Shown: positions 42,280 through 51,031, counted from the first letter of the stretch. The stretch: 64,000 nt of DNA from Chitinophaga sp. HK235 (GCF_018255755.1 NZ_CP073766.1:5206501-5270500), one strand, 5' to 3'. The notes: a model not told the origin generated them from the sequence alone. A program made the numbers and translations.

Positions 42280-42768
42280 ATGAAAAGACTATTTCAGGTA
42301 ACAGCAGGCTTACTCTTACTGGCTGCGGCCTGCAAGCCGTTAAAAATGGATGTCTACGAGAAAAACCTGGAAATACCGGGTCATAACTGGGCCTATGATT
42401 ACCAACCCTCGTTTGAAGTAAATATCCTGCCGGAAGACACTGCCAACCTGTACGATATCTATGTGAATGTAAGGCATAGCGATGCGTACCCTTACAGCAA
42501 TATCTGGCTGTTGGTAGGTACCCGGTATCCAAACGATAGTATACCTAAAGAACAAAGGGTAGAGCTGCCACTGGCAGATATCAACGGCAAATGGCATGGA
42601 AATGGGATCGATGATATTTATGAACACCGGGTTCTCATCCAGCAGAAAGCACTCTTCAATAAACCAGGCACCTATAAGTTTACGTTCGAGCAAAACATGC
42701 GGCAAAACCCGCTCCCCCATGTGATGAATATAGGTCTGCGGATAGAGAAAGCCGGCAAACGGCCATGA
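42280..42768 (+). CDS. gldH: Gliding motility lipoprotein GldH
   Basis: 162 residues, signal peptide with lipobox LAAAC (cysteine at about 17). The mature protein matches GldH: DVYEKNLEIPGHNWAYD at the start, then TANLYDIYVNVRHSDAYPYSNIWL, the family signature, and LPLADINGKWHGNGIDDIYEHRVLI. Needed for gliding motility in flavobacteria, likely linked to the type 9 secretion/gliding apparatus, but present in non-gliders too. Its stop overlaps the kinase start (ATGA at 42765-42768). Confidence 0.93.
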   Translation: MKRLFQVTAGLLLLAAACKPLKMDVYEKNLEIPGHNWAYDYQPSFEVNILPEDTANLYDIYVNVRHSDAYPYSNIWLLVGTRYPNDSIPKEQRVELPLADINGKWHGNGIDDIYEHRVLIQQKALFNKPGTYKFTFEQNMRQNPLPHVMNIGLRIEKAGKRP

Positions 42769-43787
42769 TGAGAAAGTTTTTCAATAAAATGCAGGAAGGA
42801 AAGTCTGTTTCCTTCATTTATCTGTTGGTATTAGCATATACGATTGTCGCCCTCATCTGGTGGGGCGTGCTGCTGTTCCGCCAAAGCGAGCAGATCAGTG
42901 CCTTCGAAAGACAAAACCTCTCCCTGCGCATCGATAGCCTGGCACAGCCGGTAGAACACCAGCTCGAGGTACAGCGGATTGATAAAGACGCTCATATGCG
43001 TTCTTTTAAGTATATAGGGGAAGGATCTATTTTTTTAGGAATTATACTGCTCGGCGCGCTCTTTGTATATAGAGCTGTTTGGAAATATATGAAGCTTAGC
43101 CGGCAGCAGCAGAATTTTATGATGGCCGTGACACATGAACTGAAATCACCCATCGCTGCTGCCAAACTGAATCTGGAAACGATCCGCAGACACAAGCTGG
43201 ATGAGGAGAAACAAGCCAAGCTGATTGATAATACCATTCGGGAAACCAATCGCCTGGACCAGCTCTGTAATAATATTCTGCTGGCAGCCCAGCTGGAAAC
43301 GCATGATTACAAGCTGTTTAAAGAACCGCTCGACTTCTCTGCCTTGCTGGAAGCCAATATCAGAGAACTGCGCAATCGTATCGGCACACATGTCATAAAT
43401 GCAGACATTCTGCCACATGTACGGATGGAAGGTGATAAACTGATGTTGCAGATCATCCTCAGCAATCTCGTGGAGAATGCAGTGAAATACGCTCCCCGCA
43501 ACTCCACCATCACCGTTCGCCTGTTTGAGTCCGAACACCACCACCTGAAACTTCAGGTGGCCGATGAAGGACCCGGCGTACCGGAAGAAGAAAGAGAACG
43601 CATCTTCCTGAAGTTCTACCGGCTGGGCAACGAAAATACCAGAAAAGCAAAAGGCTCCGGACTGGGACTCTTTCTCACGGCTAAGATCGTGGAACAACAT
43701 AACGGTACCATCCGGGTAAAAGATAATTTGCCCACCGGCGCCTGCTTTGAGATAACCTGGCCGGAATATTCCGTGCAAACAGCGTAA
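42765..43787 (+). CDS. Sensor histidine kinase
   Basis: 340 residues. Two adjacent ATGs (42765 and 42768) can serve as the start. Two membrane helices (about 17-38 and 84-108) with a short periplasmic loop of about 45 residues. No HAMP is evident. HisKA with H at about 123 (MMAVTHELKSPIAAAKL) and HATPase with NLVENAVKYAPR, VADEGPGVPEEERERIF and KGSGLGLFLTAKIV. The short external loop argues for sensing in the membrane or by a partner. The overlap with gldH couples their translation. Pairs with the regulator at 43851. Confidence 0.95.
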   Translation: MMRKFFNKMQEGKSVSFIYLLVLAYTIVALIWWGVLLFRQSEQISAFERQNLSLRIDSLAQPVEHQLEVQRIDKDAHMRSFKYIGEGSIFLGIILLGALFVYRAVWKYMKLSRQQQNFMMAVTHELKSPIAAAKLNLETIRRHKLDEEKQAKLIDNTIRETNRLDQLCNNILLAAQLETHDYKLFKEPLDFSALLEANIRELRNRIGTHVINADILPHVRMEGDKLMLQIILSNLVENAVKYAPRNSTITVRLFESEHHHLKLQVADEGPGVPEEERERIFLKFYRLGNENTRKAKGSGLGLFLTAKIVEQHNGTIRVKDNLPTGACFEITWPEYSVQTA

Positions 43788-43850
43788 CTTAGATGACGGA
43801 TTCATGCTCATACATGTCCGCGGTTTATAGTAAAATCAAACGATTAACAC

Positions 43851-44561
43851 ATGAAGGAAGCGACTAAAGCATCCATACTGCTGGTGGAGGATGAAGAAAA
43901 TCTTCAGGAAGCGTTGAAGCTTAACCTGGAACTGGAAGGATATGAAGTGACCGCTGTAGACAATGGTACCGCTGCCCTGAAAGCAGTAAAGAATGAATAT
44001 TTTGACCTCATCATACTGGACATCATGTTGCCCGAAATGGACGGCATCGCTGTATGCGAAAATATCCGCATCCAGAACAACGAAGTTCCCATCCTGTTCC
44101 TGAGCGCCAAAAACAGCAGCGCCGACCGCGTACTCGGCCTCAAAAAAGGTGGTGATGACTATATGACCAAACCCTTTAACCTGGAAGAGCTGCTGCTACG
44201 CGTGGAAAAGCTCATCGTCAAAAACAAAAAAATACAGGATAAAGACAGCGTCCCCAATGTATACCGATTCGGTAACAATACCATCGACTTCGCCGCCCAG
44301 GAATGTGTTGGCAAAGACGGTAAACATTATGAGCTGAGCAAGAAAGAAGCCATGCTGCTGAAACTGCTCATCGAAAACAAAGGCGAAGTAGTAACCCGTG
44401 AAAAAATATTGCAGGTGGTTTGGGGCTATAACGTATACCCCACTACGAGAACTATCGACAACTTCATCCTCAACTTCCGTAAATACTTTGAGGAAGACAG
44501 CCGCAACTCCAAATACTTCCACTCTGTAAGAGGCGTCGGCTACAAGTTTACAGAAGCCTGA
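43851..44561 (+). CDS. OmpR-family response regulator
   Basis: 236 residues. Receiver with acidic pair E13/D14 and D57 (LIILDIMLPEMDG), ILFLSAKNSS, then YMTKPFNLEELLLRVEKL. Winged helix at 140-235 (KEAMLLKLLIENKGEVVTRE, TIDNFILNFRKYFEED, SVRGVGYKF). Partner of the kinase 63 bp upstream; the pair resembles the RprX/RprY type of Bacteroidota by architecture. Target genes not apparent in the window. An A+T-rich inverted repeat follows. Confidence 0.95.
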   Translation: MKEATKASILLVEDEENLQEALKLNLELEGYEVTAVDNGTAALKAVKNEYFDLIILDIMLPEMDGIAVCENIRIQNNEVPILFLSAKNSSADRVLGLKKGGDDYMTKPFNLEELLLRVEKLIVKNKKIQDKDSVPNVYRFGNNTIDFAAQECVGKDGKHYELSKKEAMLLKLLIENKGEVVTREKILQVVWGYNVYPTTRTIDNFILNFRKYFEEDSRNSKYFHSVRGVGYKFTEA

Positions 44562-44564
44562 ACA

Positions 44565-44640
44565 TTTTGGGATTTATGGATTTTGGGATTTGTTGATTTG
44601 AAATGTAATCCCCCAATCCCCCAATCCATAAATCTCCAAA
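44565..44640. repeat. A+T-rich inverted repeat after the regulator gene
   Basis: TTTTGGGATTTATGGATTTT... (44565-44590) pairs with 44615-44640 at 22 of 26 positions. CCCCCAATC and ATCCATAAAT recur several times, and imperfect CATAAATT repeats continue to about 44660. It acts as the only barrier between two plus-strand genes. From there to 44814 I see no gene. Confidence 0.7.
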
Positions 44641-44814
44641 TTCATAAATTCATAAATCAGGCGATCCCCAAATCAAAACCACTTTTCCGCAAATTCTCCC
44701 CACTTGCCGGTTAAAATCTGCCTCCGGATAAATACCACTTCCCATTCGCATCGATTTGACCGATATTTAATGAGCTTATCAGCAAGCCGTTCAACTTTCC
44801 TGTAAACCTTAGAT

Positions 44815-45624
44815 GTGGTACAACATTTCGATGAAATAGTTTTTGCTGCGGGATGGCCGTACTGGCTGTTTTTTTTGTTAAGTCTCCTTGTACTGGTAGC
44901 GTTTTTCATTTTTCGTGAAAAAAGAATTAAAAGAGCCTCAGCGAAAGAAATAACCATGCAACACTCCCTGATCAACCTGGAACTCCATGCCTTCCAGGCT
45001 CACATGGACCCGCATTTTATTTTTAACAGCCTCAACGCTATTCACCACTATATCCTTACTACCAGTACGGATATGGCCTCCCTTTACCTCACCCGGTTTG
45101 CCCGCCTCATGCGGCTGATGATCGGAAACTTCAACAAGGAATGGGTGTCTCTGCATGACGACCTGGAAGCCCTGGAACTCTACATACAACTGGAACAGCT
45201 CCGGTTTGATCAGCAGTTTTCTTATCAAGTGAGGATTACGGAAGAGGTGAATCAGCAGGATACACTGGTGCCTCCCCTGATTATTCAGCCCTATGTGCAA
45301 TATGTGATCTGGCACCGGCTGCTGTTACGCCCCCAGAAAGCTGGCGGACGTCTGGTGATCCACATCGGTAAAGACCACAACCGGCTTTATATCCAGGTGG
45401 AGGACAATGGCATACTCGCCACAGAACTGCTGGATGATACCGGAGAAAGACAGGCTTCCGGCATTGATATCGCAGCGGAGAGATTGTATATGATGAGTGA
45501 GAAATATCAAATGAGAGCCGGTATCCAGGCACAACAGCTGTTTGATGAAACCCGTAACCCCAATGGTAACCGTCTCACCATCAGTATGCGGCATATGCTG
45601 ACACACCAGTCTATGGCCGTATAG
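44815..45624 (+). CDS. LytS/YehU-like histidine kinase with degenerate ATPase boxes
   Basis: 269 residues, starting at GTG 44815 (no in-frame ATG; an in-frame TAA lies 12 bp upstream). One N-terminal membrane helix. The His_kinase domain is intact in its first half: LELHAFQAHMDPHFIFNSLNAIHHYI. In the ATPase half the N-box normally reads PLVENAIKHG, but here it is PYVQYVIWHRL, losing the E and N needed for Mg-ATP. The G1 DNG is kept (EDNGI) but G2 is weak (SGIDIAAERL). Probably inactive as an ATPase. No LytR regulator nearby. Confidence 0.75.
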   Translation: MVQHFDEIVFAAGWPYWLFFLLSLLVLVAFFIFREKRIKRASAKEITMQHSLINLELHAFQAHMDPHFIFNSLNAIHHYILTTSTDMASLYLTRFARLMRLMIGNFNKEWVSLHDDLEALELYIQLEQLRFDQQFSYQVRITEEVNQQDTLVPPLIIQPYVQYVIWHRLLLRPQKAGGRLVIHIGKDHNRLYIQVEDNGILATELLDDTGERQASGIDIAAERLYMMSEKYQMRAGIQAQQLFDETRNPNGNRLTISMRHMLTHQSMAV

Positions 45625-45631
45625 CCAGTAT

Positions 45632-46408
45632 TTACAGGCGTTTGATCAGCCCGCAGCTGACCCACCCCGTTTTCCCGTCGGCCAGTGAAATTTTACAGAA
45701 GTCCTTTGTCGCGTCTGAGATACGCACCTTCATACCTTCCTGTACTTCGAAGGCATCTTTACTATTATCGTCGGGAGCTGATTTTACCTTGGTATTGCCT
45801 TGTATGATAATGCCGGACTGATGGTCATTGGCCACGGCATAGGTATCTATGGCCATGATCAGGTATAGGGCAAACAAGGTCCCCACTACATAATTGCCCC
45901 AGCGGAGGAATTTGTTTTTCCAGCCAGGCAGGAACTGATTGAGCATAATACCGGCAATGACCAGCCAGAAAAATACGATACAGCCGGCGGCCCAGCCATT
46001 GGGTTTGTGCAGTAGCTGCAGCTGCCGCCACCATTGCTGAAAGAATACTAACGGTAACTCATCTACGTAGCCGCTTACTTTCTGGTTGGCGAGTGCCAGG
46101 TTGTGTTTGAGGGTCTCGTCACCGGGGGCGAGCTGTAAGGCTTTTTCGTAGTTGTATACGGCTTCGCCGGTTTTACCCGCTTTGTAATAAGCGTTGCCGG
46201 CGTTGTAATACAGTGGTTTCAGCTCAAATCCTTCATCGATCAGCTGTTGATAGGCAGCCGCTGCATCGGTGAACTTGCTTTGCTGATAGAGGTTATTGGC
46301 GGCATCAAAACGCTGTTGCGGAATGGCCTGCTGTGCCTGTGCGATACTACCCGTCAGCACAACGGCCAACAGGAAGAAAACCACTTTGATATTTTTATGA
46401 ATAGACAT
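45632..46408 (-). CDS. batE: BatE-like TPR/SH3 protein
   Basis: 258 residues with signal peptide. TPR repeats at about 30-100 (FDAANNLYQQSKFTDAAAAYQ, LYYNAGNAYYKAGKTGEAVY, NYEKALQLAPGDETLKHNLA). Two hydrophobic segments around 130-195, then a bacterial SH3-like domain (VKSAPDDNSKDAFEVQEGMK ... GKTGWVSCGLI). This is the BatE order, a protein of the Bat aerotolerance operon. It follows batD by 19 bp on the same strand. batA, batB, batC and moxR are not in the window. Confidence 0.88.
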   Translation of the reverse strand: MSIHKNIKVVFFLLAVVLTGSIAQAQQAIPQQRFDAANNLYQQSKFTDAAAAYQQLIDEGFELKPLYYNAGNAYYKAGKTGEAVYNYEKALQLAPGDETLKHNLALANQKVSGYVDELPLVFFQQWWRQLQLLHKPNGWAAGCIVFFWLVIAGIMLNQFLPGWKNKFLRWGNYVVGTLFALYLIMAIDTYAVANDHQSGIIIQGNTKVKSAPDDNSKDAFEVQEGMKVRISDATKDFCKISLADGKTGWVSCGLIKRL

Positions 46409-46427
46409 GTTCCCTTTCCTTAGGTGA

Positions 46428-48383
46428 TTAATTCTTCAGCGCATCTTCAAGGTTAGTGATGATGGTCACTGCTTTGGAGTAGGTGCCCTGCATCCGGTCG
46501 TTGCCGCTGCCGGGAGCATACAGGGCCACTTCACAGTTGTCGATCAGCTCAAACAGGTCGCTGGTATTGGTGCCGTTGATATGACGCGCAGCCAGCTTGT
46601 CCTGTATCAGTTGTTTGCTGAGATCTGCGAAAGGTATTTTAAGCTTGTGGCTGAGATAACCCCATACAGCACGGGATGTCTCCTCATAGAAAGCTTTGTC
46701 TTTGCCTTCTTTCAGGTACCGGGCTGCCAGTTCCAGCCTTTTGAGGGCTACCTTATTGGCATAACGGTGTTTCAGCAATGCTGCGTTGGTGGTATTGTAG
46801 TCTTTTCTGCGTTTGTAGTATATCAGTGCGGCGGCGATCAGCAGCGGCAGCAACAGCAGCACGTAGAACCAGGGGCTGACGATCAGCCATTGACGGTTTT
46901 GGGTCCACTTGTATATGCCACCATCAATTTTCACCAGTTCATTTTTACCCACACTGAAATCATGTTTGTCTTGTCGTATCCTTTTTCCCTGGGTAATATC
47001 GATCACGAAAGCTTCGGAGCGGAGTGTTTTGTAACTGTTGGCTACCGGGTCGAAGTAGGAAAATTCTACCGCCGGGATGGTATGCTGGCCTGCTTCCTGT
47101 GGCATCAGCACATATTCAAACTGCCTGCTGCCGGAGAGCGGGTTGCTGTTTTTTTCGATATCATCAGTCACTTTGGGATCGTATTTCTCAAAGCCGCTGG
47201 GGATGTCCACTTTAGGGGAGTTGAGAAGGTTGACGTTGCCTTGCCCGCTGATGTTTATTTTCAGGGTGAGGGCATCATCAGTACTGAGTGACTTTTTATC
47301 CACTGTGGCTGTCATTTTGAAATGACCGACGGCGCCGTTGAAACTGGAGGGGCGGCCGTCTACCGGCAGTGATTTGACATTTATCTTGATTGGATTACTC
47401 TGAATTTTATAAGGTACATCCTGGTATTCCACCTCCGGACGGTTGAAAAAGTCGTCGAAGAAAGGATCTTTAAAAGCCGGGTCGTTGAAGAATTCTTCAA
47501 ACGGATCTTTGCCGCCACGGGAGCGTTTGTTGCCTACCAGTTTCACCAGGCGTACCTGGTTGTCTACTTCCACAGGGTCCAGTTCCAGGGCGCCTGACTG
47601 GAGTGGGAACAGCAGCGTTTTACGGATAGTGAATACTTTAAAAGGCACGCCGTTGATTCTTTCTTCTGTAGCCTGCGGAGGGTTGGGAAGCTCGATATCT
47701 TTAGCGGAAAAGCCTTTGAATGCTGGCACTTTGGTGACGCTGGAATTGGTCGGAAGCCGGGTATAGAGTTTATAAGTAGCGGTCAGCTGATCGCCTTCAT
47801 ACAGGTTGGTTTTGTCAACTTCCACTTTCAGGAAGATGTTTTTACGCAGTTTCTCCTGAATGTCCTCCCCTTTTTTGAGCAGCCCTTCAGACACATCTTC
47901 ACTCAGGCCGTTACCACTCTGACCGCGATGCTGCGGTATTGCCTGCTGTTGGGATGGCTGTGGTGTCTGTGTCTGTGCCTGTGCATTGCCTTTTCTGACT
48001 TCAATGAGTACCGGGTTAGACTTGATCACGTTGCCATTTACCCGGGCCTGGGCGCCGGGAATGGTGAAACTGCCCACATGTTTGGGCTGCAGCACATAAT
48101 TCAGTGCAAAGTATTCAGAGCGACGGCCATTGAAGATGGATTGACCCTGCATTTGTGAGGGGCCTTGCAGTACTTCGAAGTCTTTAAAGTTGGGCGGAGT
48201 AAAGCTGGTGATATTGCTTCCGTTTTCCAGCATAAACTGAATCTGAAATGGTTCATCAACAGTTATGGAGTTGCTGCTTACGCTGGTGGTAAAACGGAGC
48301 TCTTGTGCGCTGGCGCAGACGACTAGCCCCAGACAACATAAAATGGAGAAAATGTATTTTTTTATATTAAATCTGTCCTTCAT
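46428..48383 (-). CDS. batD: BatD-like protein (oxygen tolerance family)
   Basis: 651 residues from ATG 48383. Signal peptide ends in CASAQ. The large periplasmic part contains several Ig-like beta domains (FTTSVSSNSITVDEPFQIQF, VDKTNLYEGDQLTATYKLY, KKSLSTDDALTLKINISGQG, a BatD signature). One membrane helix near 500-525 (WFYVLLLLPLLIAAALIYY) leads into a cytoplasmic helical tail. BatD interacts with the VWA proteins BatA/BatB in aerotolerance and envelope integrity. It begins the local unit, which is unusual, since batD normally follows batABC. Confidence 0.9.
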   Translation of the reverse strand: MKDRFNIKKYIFSILCCLGLVVCASAQELRFTTSVSSNSITVDEPFQIQFMLENGSNITSFTPPNFKDFEVLQGPSQMQGQSIFNGRRSEYFALNYVLQPKHVGSFTIPGAQARVNGNVIKSNPVLIEVRKGNAQAQTQTPQPSQQQAIPQHRGQSGNGLSEDVSEGLLKKGEDIQEKLRKNIFLKVEVDKTNLYEGDQLTATYKLYTRLPTNSSVTKVPAFKGFSAKDIELPNPPQATEERINGVPFKVFTIRKTLLFPLQSGALELDPVEVDNQVRLVKLVGNKRSRGGKDPFEEFFNDPAFKDPFFDDFFNRPEVEYQDVPYKIQSNPIKINVKSLPVDGRPSSFNGAVGHFKMTATVDKKSLSTDDALTLKINISGQGNVNLLNSPKVDIPSGFEKYDPKVTDDIEKNSNPLSGSRQFEYVLMPQEAGQHTIPAVEFSYFDPVANSYKTLRSEAFVIDITQGKRIRQDKHDFSVGKNELVKIDGGIYKWTQNRQWLIVSPWFYVLLLLPLLIAAALIYYKRRKDYNTTNAALLKHRYANKVALKRLELAARYLKEGKDKAFYEETSRAVWGYLSHKLKIPFADLSKQLIQDKLAARHINGTNTSDLFELIDNCEVALYAPGSGNDRMQGTYSKAVTIITNLEDALKN

Positions 48384-48474
48384 AGTTATGTCAACAAATT
48401 TAACCAAACCCGCTCCGGAAGCGGTGTTAACTGCCGTTAAAACTTAGTTAAAAGAATTATATATGAAATAGCCC

Positions 48475-48558
48475 ATTATCAATTACAAATGATCGATTAC
48501 GAATTATGAATGATGAATGGAGTGATTTTACTGAAATTCGTAATTCGTAATTGATAAT
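48475..48558. repeat. Inverted repeat upstream of batD (ATTACGAATT words)
   Basis: ATTATCAATTAC (48475-48486) pairs exactly with 48547-48558. A second register, ATTACGAATTATGAAT (48496-48511), pairs at 15 of 16 with 48536-48551. The words match those at 27164-27243. It sits after the stop of the SDR gene. batD begins about 92 bp further down. Confidence 0.75.
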
Positions 48559-48569
48559 CCGTAATTGGC

Positions 48570-49271
48570 TCAGATATCTCCCAGCATTGGTCTGAGCTGT
48601 ATTTCCTCAATAACGGTTTGTTTGGCGAGTGTAAAGGCATTCCAGATTACGCTGGCAATATCTTCAGGAGGCATCATTCTGTCGGGTGGGGCTTCGAAGC
48701 CATCCCAGGAGGCCGTAAGGGTTGGGCCGGGGCTAACAGCGGTTACACGAATATTGTGAGACATGAGTTCCCGGCGAAGGTTTTTGGTGAATCCCAGCAG
48801 GGCATATTTGGTGATGCTATAGGAACCGCCGTTGGGATAGGCATGGTAGCTGGCTGTAGAGCACATATTAAAAATATGCCCATTGCGTTGTGACATCATC
48901 AGTGGGAGCAGTTCCCGGGTAAGGTGATAGGCACTGTATACATTAACGGCCATCAACTTTTCGAGCAGGCCATCCGCTTCTTCATGTAACGCTCCGGGAA
49001 TAAAGATACCGGCATTGTTAACCAGTATGTCCACAGTAGACCAGGTAGCTTTGATTTTTTGGGCAAATGCCATTACCTGGGCTTTATCTCCCATATCAAC
49101 GGATTCAGCTATAACCGTTACCGCGGGGTTTTGCTGCTGTATTGCTGTCCGGGCAGCAGCCAGCGAATCAGCATTCCGTGCACAAATGATCACATTAAAC
49201 CCTTCTGCTGCCAGTCTTTCTGCAATAGCCTTTCCGATGCCCTTGCTGGCACCTGTAATAACTGCATTCAT
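48570..49271 (-). CDS. SDR-family oxidoreductase
   Basis: 233 residues from ATG 49271 (NAVITGASKGIGKAIAERLA). Classical SDR: TGxxxGIG cofactor loop, NNAGIF motif, catalytic S-Y-K with FNMCSTASYHAYPNGGSYSITKYALLGF, and the C-terminal PGPTLT. Resembles 3-oxoacyl-ACP reductase or a 3-ketodihydrosphingosine-type reductase, but the substrate is unknown. NADP(H) preference is likely from the basic residue after the second strand (CARNADS). Divergent from the HAD phosphatase. Confidence 0.92.
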   Translation of the reverse strand: MNAVITGASKGIGKAIAERLAAEGFNVIICARNADSLAAARTAIQQQNPAVTVIAESVDMGDKAQVMAFAQKIKATWSTVDILVNNAGIFIPGALHEEADGLLEKLMAVNVYSAYHLTRELLPLMMSQRNGHIFNMCSTASYHAYPNGGSYSITKYALLGFTKNLRRELMSHNIRVTAVSPGPTLTASWDGFEAPPDRMMPPEDIASVIWNAFTLAKQTVIEEIQLRPMLGDI

Positions 49272-49352
49272 ATTGTTCGTTGATTGAATCGGTAAAATAC
49301 TGAATTTAGTTGAATGACGCTTCTCCGGAAACCCCATCTGTCAGGTATTTTG

Positions 49353-49360
49353 TACCTTTG
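49353..49360 (+). promoter_or_regulatory. Predicted -7 element (TACCTTTG) for the HAD gene
   Basis: TAnnTTTG 7 bp upstream of the ATG at 49368, implying a very short or no leader. No -33 TTG at normal distance. Confidence 0.45.
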
Positions 49361-49367
49361 CCCCGTC

Positions 49368-50063
49368 ATGAAATACAAACATCTTTTCTTTGACCTGGAC
49401 CATACGCTCTGGGACTTTGAGACCAACGAACAGGAAACCTTGCTGGAACTGTACAACAATCACAACCTGGCCAACAGAGGGGTACCTTCTTTCGAAGCAT
49501 TTCACGCTTCTTATCAAGGACACAACGAACGGTTATGGGAACGTTTTCGTAAGGGATTTATCAACAGAAATGAGCTGCGCGACAAACGTTTCCGGCTTAC
49601 ACTGCTGGATTTCAAGATAGGTGACGAAAAGCTGTGTCAGAGCCTTGCCGTGGGTTTCCTGGACATACTGCCCCATAAAAAGGCGCTGTTTCCTGAAACC
49701 ATCGAAACACTGGACTATCTGGCAGCCAAAAACTACCCGATGCACATGATCACCAATGGATTTGAGGAAACCCAGCTGCTGAAGATGAAGAATTCGGGGA
49801 TTGAACATTATTTTACACATATCATCACTTCAGAGGTAGCGGGTAGCCTGAAGCCTTATCCGGCCATCTTCGAATATGCCATTGCCCAGGCTGGTACTAC
49901 TGCCGCGGAAAGTATTATGGTGGGAGATGCGATGGAGCTGGATATTAAAGGGGCTCATGGGGTCGGTATGGACCAGGTATATTTTAATCCTGCCAAACCG
50001 CCGGTCGATTTTACGCCTACTTATACGATCGGGCACTTAAAGGAGCTGAGAGAGATATTATAA
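49368..50063 (+). CDS. HAD-superfamily hydrolase (YjjG-like)
   Basis: 231 residues from ATG 49368. HAD motif I FFDLDHTLWDFETN, motif II MITNGFEETQ, motif III with K in GSLKPYPAIFEYA, and motif IV MVGDAMELDIKGAH. The DHTLWDFxxN and FxEAxH-like cap helices fit YjjG-type nucleotide phosphatases (dUMP, dTMP, house-cleaning). Substrate is inferred from family. Ends in a bidirectional terminator. Confidence 0.93.
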   Translation: MKYKHLFFDLDHTLWDFETNEQETLLELYNNHNLANRGVPSFEAFHASYQGHNERLWERFRKGFINRNELRDKRFRLTLLDFKIGDEKLCQSLAVGFLDILPHKKALFPETIETLDYLAAKNYPMHMITNGFEETQLLKMKNSGIEHYFTHIITSEVAGSLKPYPAIFEYAIAQAGTTAAESIMVGDAMELDIKGAHGVGMDQVYFNPAKPPVDFTPTYTIGHLKELREIL

Positions 50064-50104
50064 AACAAAGCGGGATTCCGATATTCGGAATCCCGCTTTG
50101 TTTT
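50062..50104. terminator. Bidirectional intrinsic terminator
   Basis: 20-bp perfect stem (AAAACAAAGCGGGATTCCGA, 50062-50081, with 50085-50104) with a 3-nt loop and T/A tracts on both sides. It serves the HAD gene and the cysteine-rich protein gene. Confidence 0.93.
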
Positions 50105-50351
50105 ATTGTGCTTTTTTAGCTGCTCTGAGTCCTGCCGTTCTGGAAGGCTGCATGCAGCAGCTTTTTTTGCCTTGTGCAGAGTCCTGTTTTGGCTGCGCGC
50201 CGTGGGCAGTCCCACAACAGCTTTCTCCGGATTTTTTGGAACAACTGCTTTTCGTTGTAGCAGCGGAAGACTTACTCCCGGACTTATCCTGGGCAAAAGC
50301 TGCTCCGGATACGAGAAGCAGGGCGGTTAATACAGTCAAAACATTTTTCAT
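50103..50351 (-). CDS. Small secreted cysteine-rich protein (82 aa)
   Basis: 82 residues with a good Sec signal peptide (MKNVLTVLTALLLVSGAAFAQ). The mature part is Ser/Lys/Gly-rich with five cysteines in three clusters: SSCSKK, ESCCGTAHG and KSCCMQPS, and it ends in a basic tail. Two CC pairs suggest metal binding or disulfides. No homologue family comes to mind. It stands alone between the HAD gene and psd. Confidence 0.75.
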   Translation of the reverse strand: MKNVLTVLTALLLVSGAAFAQDKSGSKSSAATTKSSCSKKSGESCCGTAHGAQPKQDSAQGKKSCCMQPSRTAGLRAAKKAQ

Positions 50352-50377
50352 GCGGAATATTTTAGTATACTAATATA

Positions 50378-51031
50378 TTAGATTTTTGCTATCACTGTCT
50401 GGCCGCCTTTCACCACCTGTTCCAGTTGTACGGTCACTTCTGTGCCCAGTGGCAGGTAAAGGTCTACACGGGAACCAAACTTGATAAAGCCCATTTCCTC
50501 ATTCTGTTTTACTTCCATACCTGGTTTCAGGTAGTTAACGATCCTGCGGGCCAGGGCGCCGGCGATCTGTCTTACCAGAATATCCGCCTTGTTATTGCCG
50601 ATCACCACAGAATGCCTTTCGTTTTCAGTGGAGGATTTCGGGTGCCAGGCCACGAGGTATTTACCGGCATGGTACTGAGACAGCTTAACGGTACCGCTGA
50701 TCGGGTTGCGGTTCACGTGTACGTTGGCTGGACTCATGAAGATAGATACCTGCAGGCGTTTGTCCTGAAAATACTCCGGTTCAAAAACTTCTTCTATCAC
50801 TACAACTTTACCATCGCAGGGAGACATAACGAGATTATCCCCGGTAGTGTACTGCCTTGCCGGAACCCGGAAGAAAGACACGATAAAGAGGAAGAACAGT
50901 ATGGAAAAGATCAGGATGGTATAGCTAAGAGCCGGCATATGGCCCAGCCAGTAAAATACTGCTCCGTTGATCAGTGCCAGTACCAGGAATACAAGGGAAA
51001 TGGTAGCAAATCCTTCACGATGGATCTTCAT
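50378..51031 (-). CDS. psd: Phosphatidylserine decarboxylase
   Basis: 217 residues, PSD-A short form. Two N-terminal membrane helices. SPCDGKVVVIEEVFEPE and IFMSPANVHVNRNPISGTV are typical. The pyruvoyl cleavage site is GFIKFGSRVDLYLP (GS), near the C-terminus. It makes phosphatidylethanolamine at the inner membrane. The next gene upstream is cdsA, in the same lipid pathway, but 126 bp apart. Confidence 0.95.
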   Translation of the reverse strand: MKIHREGFATISLVFLVLALINGAVFYWLGHMPALSYTILIFSILFFLFIVSFFRVPARQYTTGDNLVMSPCDGKVVVIEEVFEPEYFQDKRLQVSIFMSPANVHVNRNPISGTVKLSQYHAGKYLVAWHPKSSTENERHSVVIGNNKADILVRQIAGALARRIVNYLKPGMEVKQNEEMGFIKFGSRVDLYLPLGTEVTVQLEQVVKGGQTVIAKI

